NCBI GenBank assembly: GCA_965651365.1 | Contig: CBFGSA010000043.1 | Coordinates: 1 to 20,802 of the forward strand | Length of the DNA stretch: 20,802 nt | Direction of reading: 5' to 3' | Origin: DASSBG01 sp965651365 | GTDB taxonomy: Bacteria > Pseudomonadota > Gammaproteobacteria > Xanthomonadales > Rhodanobacteraceae | In this document: piece after piece, positions 13,023-20,375 of the stretch | Numbering within the stretch: position 1 is the first letter of the stretch | Layout: every line of letters begins with the position of its first letter | Position numbers and translations under genes: made by a program | The notes under the pieces: model-generated | The model's input: only the letters and a program-made list of their open reading frames with translations | Database searches by the model: none | Told to the model about the DNA's origin: nothing

Positions 13023-13053
13023 GGGAATCGGGAATCGGGAATCGGGAATCGGG
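13023..13053 (+). repeat. Five GGG runs in a 7-bp tandem repeat, G-quadruplex candidate
   Basis: GGG occurs at 13023, 13030, 13037, 13044 and 13051, each pair separated by AATC: 4.4 units of GGGAATC. Four G-triplets with 4-base loops meet the usual G-quadruplex rule, on the plus strand. It lies in the orn-sbcB divergent gap, 36 bases before the sbcB start, so it may be within the sbcB 5' leader. Similar GGGAATC runs are, from memory, frequent in Xanthomonadales intergenic DNA. Confidence 0.8.
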
Positions 13054-13088
13054 CGTGCCAGCACCGCCGGCATGCGACAATCAAGCCC

Positions 13089-14549
13089 ATGCCCGCACCC
13101 ACCTTCTTCTGGCACGACTACGAAACCAGCGGCACCGATCCCTTCCGTGACCGCATCTGGCAGTTTGCCGGCCAGCGCACCGACATGAACCTGAACCCGG
13201 TCGGCGACAGTGTGTCGCTGATGTGCAAGCCGGCGCGCGACAACCTGCCACATCCCGAGGCCAGCCTGGTGACCGGCATCACGCCGCAGCAGGCCGGGCG
13301 CGAAGGCATGATCGAAGCTGAATTCGCCGCCGCCGTGCACGATGAGCTCGCCCTGCCCGGCACCTGCGGCGTGGGCTACAACTCGCTGCGCTTCGACGAC
13401 AACTTCACCCGCAACCTGTTGTACCGCAACTTTTACGACCCCTACGCGCGCGAGTGGCAGGACGGCAATTCGCGCTGGGACATCATCGACCTGGCGCGCC
13501 TGTGCCACGCACTGCGCCCGGACGGCATCGAATGGCCGCGGCGCGAGGATGGCGCGCCGAGCTTCCGCCTGGAGGATCTGGCCACCGCCAACCGCCTGGA
13601 GCAACGCCGCGCCCACGACGCTCTGTCCGATGTCGAGGCCACGATTGCCCTGGCGCGCCTGCTGAAAGAGCAGCAACCGAGGCTTTGGGACTGGTATTTC
13701 AATCTGCGCAACAAGCGCAAGGCCGCCGATCAGCTCGACATCCCGGGCCGGACGCCGGTGTTGCATGTCTCGGCCCGCTATCCGGCCAGCCGCGGATGCA
13801 TCACCCTGATCGCGCCGCTGGCGCAACACCCGCAGAACACGAACGAGGTTATCGTCTACGACCTCGCCACCGAGCCCACCGAGCTCCTGTCGCTGGATGC
13901 CGAGGCCATCGCCGACCGCATGTTCACGCCGCGTGCCGACCTGCCCGAGGGCATCGAGCGCATTCCGCTGCGCACCGTGCGCCTGAACCGTTCGCCGGCA
14001 CTGGCGCCGATGAGCGTGCTCCGGGGCGTCGACACGACCCGCATCGGCCTGGATGTGGAACAGTGCCTGCGCCACGCCGCACGGGTACGCGCCATTCCCG
14101 AACTGGCCAATACCGTGCGTCAGGTCTATACACTGCAGACCAGCGGGCCTGAAACCCCCGACCCGGAACTGGCAATCTATTCGGGCTTCCTGCCCAACGC
14201 CGACAAGCCGCTGCTGGCGCAGGTGCGCGGCACACCGCCGGATCAACTGGCCGCTTCCGCGATCCGCTTTCGCGATCCGCGCTATGCAAGCTTGCTGTTC
14301 CGCTACCGCGCCCGCAACTGGCCGCACACGCTTGCGCCTGAGGAAAGCACGCAATGGCGGGAGTTCGCGCGCCAGCGTCTGAGTGGCGGGAGCGAGGCCA
14401 CCAGCCTGCCACTGGATGAATACTTCCAGACCTTGCGCGTGCTGCGCCGCGAACGCAGCGACGCGAGCCCCGCCCTGCTCGACCAGCTCGAAGCCTGGGG
14501 CCTGGAGCTGGCCCGCGAATTCGAGATCGAACTGCCGCAAGCCGACTGA
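13089..14549 (+). CDS. sbcB: Exodeoxyribonuclease I
   Basis: A 486-residue 3'-5' single-strand DNA exonuclease of the DEDDh family that acts in recombination and mismatch repair. The catalytic D10 and E12 are in FFWHDYETSGTDP. GYNSLRFDDNFTRNLLYRNFYDPY carries the second acidic motif, and RRAHDALSDVEATIALARL the His and Asp. After about residue 200 come the SH3-like and helical ExoI C-terminal domains (LFRYRARNWPHTL, then the LDQLEAWG tail). The length matches E. coli ExoI (475). ATG 13089 is taken because the nuclease motif begins at once; a ribosome site is not obvious. DUF2461 follows after 7 nt, almost certainly co-transcribed. Confidence 0.95.
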   Translation: MPAPTFFWHDYETSGTDPFRDRIWQFAGQRTDMNLNPVGDSVSLMCKPARDNLPHPEASLVTGITPQQAGREGMIEAEFAAAVHDELALPGTCGVGYNSLRFDDNFTRNLLYRNFYDPYAREWQDGNSRWDIIDLARLCHALRPDGIEWPRREDGAPSFRLEDLATANRLEQRRAHDALSDVEATIALARLLKEQQPRLWDWYFNLRNKRKAADQLDIPGRTPVLHVSARYPASRGCITLIAPLAQHPQNTNEVIVYDLATEPTELLSLDAEAIADRMFTPRADLPEGIERIPLRTVRLNRSPALAPMSVLRGVDTTRIGLDVEQCLRHAARVRAIPELANTVRQVYTLQTSGPETPDPELAIYSGFLPNADKPLLAQVRGTPPDQLAASAIRFRDPRYASLLFRYRARNWPHTLAPEESTQWREFARQRLSGGSEATSLPLDEYFQTLRVLRRERSDASPALLDQLEAWGLELAREFEIELPQAD

Positions 14550-14556
14550 GCCCGCA

Positions 14557-15243
14557 ATGTCCAGGACCTATTTCACGCCCGCCACGATGCGTTTCCTGCG
14601 CGCACTCGACCGCCACAACAACCGCGACTGGTTCCACACCCACAAGGACGACGACGAGCGCCATGTGCGCGAGCCGTTTCTGCAACTGATTGGCGACCTG
14701 GCCGAACCGCTGGCCAAAATCAGCACCCACTATCGGGCCGACACGCGCAAGGTCGGCGGCTCGATGTTCCGCCAGCACCGCGACGTGCGCTTTTCCAACA
14801 ACAAGCTGCCCTACAAGCCCTGGGCCGGTGCGCGGCTGTACCACGAGCGCCGCCGCGAAATCGCCGCGCCCTCGTTCTACATCCACATCCAGCCCGGCAA
14901 CTGCTTTCTCGGCGGCGGCCTGTGGCACCCCGAAAACCACACCCTGCGCAACATCCGCGAGTTCATGGTCGACAATCCGGCCGCGTGGAAGCGCGCCACC
15001 CGCAACCCCACCTTCCACCGCCACCTCGACATGTGGGGCGACAGCCTCAAGCGCCACCCGCGCGGCTTCGACCCAAAACACGAACTGATCGACGATCTCA
15101 GACGCAAGAGCCTGGCCGCCGGCGAAGCGATCAGCGACGACTTCGCCTGCTCGGATCGCCTGCAGCCCTACATCGTCACCACCATGAAGCGTCTGGCGCC
15201 CATGCTCGACTACCTGTGCGCCGCCCAAAACCTGGAGTTCTGA
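14557..15243 (+). CDS. DUF2461 domain protein
   Basis: A 228-residue protein of the DUF2461 (TIGR02453) family, whose molecular role is unknown. Family marks are the opening YFTPATMRFLRALDRHNNRDWF, the KDDDERHVREPF helix, the charged block GGSMFRQHRDVRFSNNKLPY (70-90 region), then FYIHIQPGNCFLGGGLWHP and the C-terminal RLAPMLDYL segment. No signal peptide or membrane segment is visible, so it should be cytosolic. ATG 14557 lies 7 nt after the sbcB stop and fits the family start; the frame is open further upstream only over sbcB. Location behind sbcB hints at a link with DNA metabolism, but that is weak. Confidence 0.9.
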   Translation: MSRTYFTPATMRFLRALDRHNNRDWFHTHKDDDERHVREPFLQLIGDLAEPLAKISTHYRADTRKVGGSMFRQHRDVRFSNNKLPYKPWAGARLYHERRREIAAPSFYIHIQPGNCFLGGGLWHPENHTLRNIREFMVDNPAAWKRATRNPTFHRHLDMWGDSLKRHPRGFDPKHELIDDLRRKSLAAGEAISDDFACSDRLQPYIVTTMKRLAPMLDYLCAAQNLEF

Positions 15244-15285
15244 GCCCATCAGGTCAACGCGCCGACACGGCGATCGTGTTCCGAC

Positions 15286-17529
15286 TCAGGTCTGTGCTGT
15301 GGCAGGGCCGGGATAGTGCCAGCCTGCCAGTTGCTCCAGCGGCATCGGACGGGCGATGGCGTAGCCCTGGGCCAGGTCGCAGCCGGCTGTGTGCAGCCAG
15401 TCGAGCACTGCCGGATCTTCCACTCCCTCGGCGCACACGCGCGCTCCCAGACTGTGCGCGAGGTCGACCGCCGCATGCACGATGGCCTGGTCGGCACTGG
15501 AGTCGAGCAGGCCGCTGACGAAAGAGCGATCGATCTTGATCTCGTCCGGCGCCATGCGCTTGAGATAGGTCAGCGAGGAGTAGCCGGTACCGAAGTCGTC
15601 GAGCGACACTTCAATGCCGGATTGACGCAAGTGCGCCAGCGCGGCGAGAACTTCCTCGCTGTTGCGCAGCAAGGCCGACTCGGTGATTTCCAGAACAAGC
15701 GTGGTGCCAGAGTCCTGCGTCATGGCCAGAATGGACTGCACCAGCTCCGGATCCTCGAAGTCATTGACCGATGCGTTGACCGACACGTGGAACGCGGAGC
15801 CGAACTGACGCCAGGTCGCGTCGTGGGCGGCAAGCTGCCGCACCATGTAGTCGGTAAGCTGGCCGATCGCGCTGGCCGACTCTGCAACCGGGATGAAGTT
15901 CTGCGGCTCGATCGCGCCGTGCCGGGGATGCTGCCAGCGCACCAGCATCTCGACCCCGGCCAGGCGATGGTCCGGCAGCGTCACCTTGGGCTGGACCGCG
16001 AACGACAAGGCGTCCTCCCGGATCGCATCGTGCAAATCTCCAAGCAGGGTCAGCTTGAACGCATCCGGTTCCAGCTCAGGCCCGTACATCACGCAACTGC
16101 GACCGCGCTCGCGGGCCGAGGCACAGGCCATCGTGGCGGCGCGCTGCAGTCCGGGTCCCGAGTCGGCATGTTCGGGAAACGCCGCCCACCCGACGCAGCA
16201 ATGCGGTGTCATGGCCAGATCATCGATTTCCATGCGCGTCTGTACCAGCTCGATGGCGCGGGTCGCCGCCCGGCTGGCTTCGTTGAGGTCGGGCAGTGGA
16301 CTGGCCAGCCACGCAAGTTGCCCGCGCCCCGTGCAGGCGGCGGTCCAGTCGGCCCGCTCGGCGTCCAGACGCCGCGCTACCGAACGCAGCACGCGGTACT
16401 CCATGTCGTCGCCAGCGACAGCACGCATCGTGTCCAGGCCTTGCAGCTCGATTCGAATCAGCGCGCAATACCCGCCATCGCGACGCGCGGTTTCGAGCTG
16501 GGCAGCCAGCAGCTGCGTCAATCCATTCTGGTTGGGCAAGCCGGTATCGACGTCGTTGTAGGCCAGATATTCGGCCTGCTGCTCCAGTTCCTGCCGGCGT
16601 CGGGATTCCACCTTCGCCCGTTGCTGCTCGCTGGCTGCCAGGCGGCGCGACCGGCGCAGCCACAACAACGCCAACAGCGCGACAAGCAACAGAGGAAAGG
16701 CGACGGCGCCACCCCAGGCCAGACCGTGCTGAAAGCTTGTTCGCGGCGGCTCCAGATTGGCCAACCAGGCAAGATAGAGCTTGTCGTAAGTACCGTTTTC
16801 CTGTATCCGTGCCAGCGCAGCGTTGATTTTGGGTACCAGATCGGCACGCTTGCGGGACACCGCAAAGGCATACGGATACTCCAGCAATGGCGGGCTGAGG
16901 GCGACGATGTCGTCGTCGGGATGCTGCAGCAGGGCGTGGTAGCCAATGTGCGTCGGCACCAGGGCGTAGCCGGCCCGACCCTGCTGCACCGCGGCGATGG
17001 CATCGCCTTCAACATCGGTCGTGACGATGGTGACACGACCTGACTCGCGCAAGGCCTCCCAGGCCAGCCCGGCGCTCTGCACCGCCACCGTGTGTCCCTT
17101 GAGATCTGCCAGGGACGCAATGTACGGCGCGTCGCGATGACCGAATAGCGTGTGGTAGCGATGCAGGAAAGGCGTCGAAAACAGGTATTGCTTGCGCCGC
17201 GCAGGCGTCTCGAACATGGCGATCACGTCCACCTTGCCACTGCGAAGCGCCGCCCGCTGGCGGTCCCAGTCGCCCAGATCGACGCGCACGGCAAAGCCCG
17301 CCTGTCGACCTATGGCCCGGAACAGTTCAATGTCAAAACCGCTGGCAGCACCGTTGTCATCGAGCAACTGGTAGGGCGCATAGTGGCTGTCACCGGCGAT
17401 CACCACGGCACCGTGGGTGTCGGTGGTCTCTGCATTTGCGATCGTCGCGACACCGAGCAGCACGAGAAGCAGCCCGGTTCGCAACACACCAGTCCCGAGT
17501 GGCAGTATCCTCCATCGGTCAGGTCTCAT
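15286..17529 (-). CDS. Periplasmic-sensor GGDEF-EAL protein, likely c-di-GMP phosphodiesterase
   Basis: A 747-residue membrane signalling protein. Residues 1-33 are a signal peptide (cleavage likely after ANA). Residues 40-258 form a family 3 solute-binding domain (VVIAGDSHYAPYQL, SGFDIELFRAIG, STPFLHRYHTLF), a periplasmic small-molecule sensor. A membrane helix (272-291) and a coiled linker (297-322) follow, then a GGDEF domain (about 325-482) whose signature is degraded to GRGQL (401-405). The EAL domain (495-740) has E527 (EML for EAL), N585, ITES with E617, DDFGTGY (D644, D645), K665, E701 and Q721, so it keeps the catalytic set. It should hydrolyse c-di-GMP to pGpG under control of a periplasmic ligand, possibly an amino acid. 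AAGGAGCGGGG precedes ATG 17529. It is convergent with DUF2461 and divergent from the C-S lyase gene. Confidence 0.93.
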   Translation of the reverse strand: MRPDRWRILPLGTGVLRTGLLLVLLGVATIANAETTDTHGAVVIAGDSHYAPYQLLDDNGAASGFDIELFRAIGRQAGFAVRVDLGDWDRQRAALRSGKVDVIAMFETPARRKQYLFSTPFLHRYHTLFGHRDAPYIASLADLKGHTVAVQSAGLAWEALRESGRVTIVTTDVEGDAIAAVQQGRAGYALVPTHIGYHALLQHPDDDIVALSPPLLEYPYAFAVSRKRADLVPKINAALARIQENGTYDKLYLAWLANLEPPRTSFQHGLAWGGAVAFPLLLVALLALLWLRRSRRLAASEQQRAKVESRRRQELEQQAEYLAYNDVDTGLPNQNGLTQLLAAQLETARRDGGYCALIRIELQGLDTMRAVAGDDMEYRVLRSVARRLDAERADWTAACTGRGQLAWLASPLPDLNEASRAATRAIELVQTRMEIDDLAMTPHCCVGWAAFPEHADSGPGLQRAATMACASARERGRSCVMYGPELEPDAFKLTLLGDLHDAIREDALSFAVQPKVTLPDHRLAGVEMLVRWQHPRHGAIEPQNFIPVAESASAIGQLTDYMVRQLAAHDATWRQFGSAFHVSVNASVNDFEDPELVQSILAMTQDSGTTLVLEITESALLRNSEEVLAALAHLRQSGIEVSLDDFGTGYSSLTYLKRMAPDEIKIDRSFVSGLLDSSADQAIVHAAVDLAHSLGARVCAEGVEDPAVLDWLHTAGCDLAQGYAIARPMPLEQLAGWHYPGPATAQT

Positions 17530-17597
17530 CCCCGCTCCTTTTGAGTCCGCCCTGCTCCACTATGCCACAGGTCCCTGCCGACACAAGCAAAAGGAAA

Positions 17598-17615
17598 ATG
17601 CCGGAATCCCGGCAT
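17598..17615. promoter_or_regulatory. Inverted repeat in the divergent gap before the C-S lyase gene
   Basis: ATGCCGG (17598-17604) and CCGGCAT (17609-17615) form a perfect 7-bp dyad with a 4-base loop in the 124-bp gap between the EAL gene and the C-S lyase gene. It could be an operator or a leader hairpin of either gene. No T run follows on the plus strand, so termination is unlikely. Confidence 0.4.
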
Positions 17616-17653
17616 CGTGCGTTCAGCGAGGAATTGTTCGACCATTGCATTCG

Positions 17654-18793
17654 ATGAAACCGTTCAACTTTGCAGACACTCCGGACCGGCGCGGCACCCA
17701 TAGCGTCAAGTGGGATCGCTATGGCGGGCGCGATGTCCTGCCCTTGTGGGTGGCGGACATGGACTTTGCGGTGCCACCTGCGGTGACCGAAGCGCTGTCG
17801 GCGCGCGTCGGGCACGGCATATTCGGTTACAGCCACGCCAGCGAAGGGCTGGTTCAGGCGTTTCGCGATTGGGTGGACCAACGCCACGGCTGGCGCATCG
17901 AGGCTGACTGGCTGGTCTGGATCCCAGGTGCGGTACCGGCGCTCAACGCGGCCTGTCGCATGCTCGATCCGGGCCAGGGCGTGATCACGACCACACCGAT
18001 CTATCCGCCGTTTCTGGCTGCGCCGGCACACATGCATCGCGAACGGCTGGCCGTACCCATGGTGGATTCGGAGGATCAGCGCTCCCGCATGGACCTGGAT
18101 GGCATCGAGCGCGCGCTGGCGGGTACCGGCCGGATGCTGTTCCTGTGCAATCCGCACAACCCGCTGGGCCGGGTGTTCGACCGGGCCGAGCTGGCAGCAC
18201 TGGGCGAGCGCGTTGCGGCGCACGACGCCCTCGTGATTGCCGACGAGCTGCACGCCGACCTGATCTTGGAGCCGGGCCTGCGCCACCAGCCCTTCGCCGC
18301 CCTGTCCGACGAGCTGGCGGCGCGCACCATCACCCTGCTGGCCCCCAGCAAGACTTTCAATATCGCAGGGCTTGGCCTGTGCTGCGCCGTGATTCCGGAT
18401 GCCGGTTTGCGTCAGCGCTTCCGCGCCGCCATCGACGGCATCCTGCCCTATGTCAACGCACTCGGCCATGTCGCCGGTGAAGCGGCCTGGAAGCATGGCC
18501 ATGCCTGGCTGGAGGCATTGCTTGTCTATCTGCGCGGCAACCGGGACAAGATCACGGCCACGCTGCAGCAACTGCCGCGGATCAAGGCGCGTCCGCCGCA
18601 AGCCACCTATCTGTACTGGCTTGATCTGCGCGATTGCGGCCTCAAGGATCCGGTCGGGCATCTCGAACGGCATGGCCTTGGCTTGTCCGATGGCTGCGAC
18701 TTCGGCGCACCGGGTTTTGCACGCCTCAACTTCGCCTGTTCGCGGGCGACGCTGGATGCGGCGCTTGAGCGTCTGATCGCTGCGCTGCGCTGA
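17654..18793 (+). CDS. PatB/MalY-type C-S beta-lyase (class I/II aminotransferase fold)
   Basis: A 379-residue PLP enzyme of the MalY/PatB subgroup, which cleaves cystathionine and related C-S bonds. Subgroup marks are the start FNFADTPDRRGTHSVKWDRY, then PLWVADMDFAVPP, GIFGYS, CNPHNPLGRVF (N169), IADELHADL (D197) and the PLP lysine K233 in APSKTFNIAGL; ARLNFACSR near the end carries the substrate-binding Arg. The protein is cytosolic and normal in length. ATG 17654 matches the family start, but the nearest ribosome-like GAGGAA is about 20 bases upstream, so a TTG at 17645 is a small possibility. It is divergent from the EAL gene, and a terminator-like hairpin follows. The exact substrate is not readable. 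Confidence 0.93.
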   Translation: MKPFNFADTPDRRGTHSVKWDRYGGRDVLPLWVADMDFAVPPAVTEALSARVGHGIFGYSHASEGLVQAFRDWVDQRHGWRIEADWLVWIPGAVPALNAACRMLDPGQGVITTTPIYPPFLAAPAHMHRERLAVPMVDSEDQRSRMDLDGIERALAGTGRMLFLCNPHNPLGRVFDRAELAALGERVAAHDALVIADELHADLILEPGLRHQPFAALSDELAARTITLLAPSKTFNIAGLGLCCAVIPDAGLRQRFRAAIDGILPYVNALGHVAGEAAWKHGHAWLEALLVYLRGNRDKITATLQQLPRIKARPPQATYLYWLDLRDCGLKDPVGHLERHGLGLSDGCDFGAPGFARLNFACSRATLDAALERLIAALR

Positions 18794-18800
18794 GGTGCAT

Positions 18801-18823
18801 GGTACGCGCGCATGGCGCGTACC
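18801..18823 (+). terminator. Terminator-like hairpin after the C-S lyase gene
   Basis: GGTACGCGC (18801-18809) and GCGCGTACC (18815-18823) form a perfect 9-bp GC-rich stem with a 5-base loop, 7 bases after the stop codon. It is followed by TGCTGTTTCTT, a weak T-rich stretch. It probably ends or reduces transcription before the next plus-strand gene at 18899. Confidence 0.6.
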
Positions 18824-18898
18824 TGCTGTTTCTTGCCCGACGCTGGCGGGTATGCGACTCTTTAGCCCTTCGGGGAAAACCGTTGCAAAGGAAGACCG

Positions 18899-20185
18899 AT
18901 GACCGCAGGTCCTGACGTCCGGCGCGCACCGATCGTTCCGTTCTGGAACCGGCTGCGTGCCATTTCGCTGTACCCGGCACAAATGGCGGCGCTGGTGCCG
19001 ATTGTGATGTTCGCTTTGGGCAAGCTGCTGGGCTTTCTGCCCGTCATCGGCTTTATCCTGGCCATCCTGGTGACGGTGGCGATGTACCGCTATGCCTTCG
19101 ACTGCCTGGTGGCCACCGCCAACGGGCGGCTCGAACCGCCGGAGACCAGCTTTTCGGCAAGCGACGGCACGGTGCTGCGTTTCATCGGCATGGTGGTCGT
19201 GTTCATCCTGTTCACGGTCGGGTGCGCAATTTTCCTGGGACCGCGCGCCGCGCAGATTATCGCGTTGTTGCTGGGCCTTGCCATGCCGGGGGCCACCATC
19301 ACCCTGGCGCTGGAGGACAGCCTGCTGTCGGCGCTCAATCCGGCCAGGTGGCTGGGCATCGTCACGCGCATCGGCTGGCCCTATCTGGCCGCCGCCGGGC
19401 TGTGCCTGGTGGTGTTTGCAAGCCAGCGCTACGCCGTCGGTTTTGCCGCTGCCGTGCTGCCCATGTTCCTTGCCGTCATCGTCGCTGCGATTGTCTCCAA
19501 CTATGCGCTGGTGCTGACCTTTCATCTGCTGGGCTATCTGGTTTACCAGTACCACGACGAACTCGGCTTCGAGCCGCAGAACGAGGGCCTGGGCCGACCG
19601 CTGGGCAAGCCCGACCCGGATCAGGAGATTCTGGACGAAGCGGCCGAGCTGGTGCGCGATGGCGACCCCGAGCGTGCCATCGAACTGCTGCGTGCCCACT
19701 TGAACCGGGGCGGCACGCAGGCCGTGCACACGCAATTCCGCAAGCTGCTGCACCTGAAAGGCGACAAGCAGGGCCTGCTCGGGCACGGGCAGGCGTATCT
19801 GCCAATCCTGCTGGCCTGGGAAAAGCACCTCGACGCGCTGCGTCTGGTGGAGGAATGCCAGACGCTCGATGCCGATTTTGCGCCTTCCAAGGACACCCAG
19901 GTGACCGATCTGGCGCGTCTGGCCGCCCGCAGCGGCCACCCGGCCACCGCACTGCGTCTGCTGTCGGGTTTTCACCAGCGTTTCCCGACCAGCCCCGACA
20001 TCGCGGAGAACTACCTGCTGGTGGCCACCTTGATGCACGAGCGCTTCAACCAGGACGACAAGGCGCGCAAGCTGCTGCTTTCACTGAAGGCGAAATACCC
20101 GGACAGCCCGCTGATGCCGCAGATTGAAACCTGCCTTGCCAGTGTGGAACGCATGCTGGCGGCGGCCCGGGCACCAGCCAGGTAA
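18899..20185 (+). CDS. Polytopic membrane protein with a C-terminal helical-repeat domain
   Basis: A 428-residue protein of unknown function. Residues 25-220 hold about six hydrophobic helices, including IVMFALGKLLGFLPVIGFIL, FIGMVVVFILFTVGCAIFLG and GFAAAVLPMFLAVIVAAIVS. The layout resembles the DUF4013-like membrane family (inner membrane, no enzyme motif). Residues 240-420 are soluble helices with TPR-like spacing: EAAELVRDGDPERAIELLRAHL, LARLAARSGHPATALRLLSGF, DDKARKLLLSLKAKYPDSP. The domain probably faces the cytosol and binds protein partners. ATG 18899 has AAAGGAAG upstream. The distal part resembles the tail of the minus-strand protein at 20376, so the two may be related. Function is not inferable from the sequence. 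Confidence 0.85.
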   Translation: MTAGPDVRRAPIVPFWNRLRAISLYPAQMAALVPIVMFALGKLLGFLPVIGFILAILVTVAMYRYAFDCLVATANGRLEPPETSFSASDGTVLRFIGMVVVFILFTVGCAIFLGPRAAQIIALLLGLAMPGATITLALEDSLLSALNPARWLGIVTRIGWPYLAAAGLCLVVFASQRYAVGFAAAVLPMFLAVIVAAIVSNYALVLTFHLLGYLVYQYHDELGFEPQNEGLGRPLGKPDPDQEILDEAAELVRDGDPERAIELLRAHLNRGGTQAVHTQFRKLLHLKGDKQGLLGHGQAYLPILLAWEKHLDALRLVEECQTLDADFAPSKDTQVTDLARLAARSGHPATALRLLSGFHQRFPTSPDIAENYLLVATLMHERFNQDDKARKLLLSLKAKYPDSPLMPQIETCLASVERMLAAARAPAR

Positions 20186-20282
20186 AAGCGCGATGACTTG
20201 TCCTTGTTGAAAACGCCAAGATGTTGCCACCGAGCCCACCTTGCCTTCATTGGATGCGATGGGACTCTGTCGCCGCCGAACA

Positions 20283-20327
20283 AAAATGGATCCCGGGTTC
20301 CGCCTTCGGCGGCCCCAGGATGACGAA
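20283..20327 (+). repeat. 45-bp dispersed intergenic repeat, copy 2
   Basis: This copy matches 7776-7820 at 44 of 45 positions; the one difference is in the hairpin loop region (CCTTCGG against CCTGCGG). It lies between the 3' ends of two convergent genes (stops at 20185 and 20376) and has the same orientation as copy 1. The CCGCC/GGCGG core could fold in RNA from either side. Confidence 0.8.
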
Positions 20328-20375
20328 CCTTCTGGACGACGTTCTTACGACGTGACAGATGGTCCGAGCATGCAT

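Noticed and set aside
13021..13053. CRISPR-like array
   Set aside because: The unit is only 7 bp with no spacers; it is a simple tandem repeat.
12957..14540. Long open frame on the minus strand (527 codons)
   Set aside because: It lies antisense to sbcB, whose motifs and family length are clear. The translation shows no family likeness and is a by-product of high GC.
15244..15285. Bidirectional terminator between the convergent DUF2461 and EAL genes
   Set aside because: The 42-bp gap has no convincing stem followed by a T run on either strand.
17519..20038. Open frame of 839 codons on the minus strand
   Set aside because: It runs antisense to the C-S lyase and membrane-protein genes; its composition (rich in Q, R, H, G) is typical of shadow frames.
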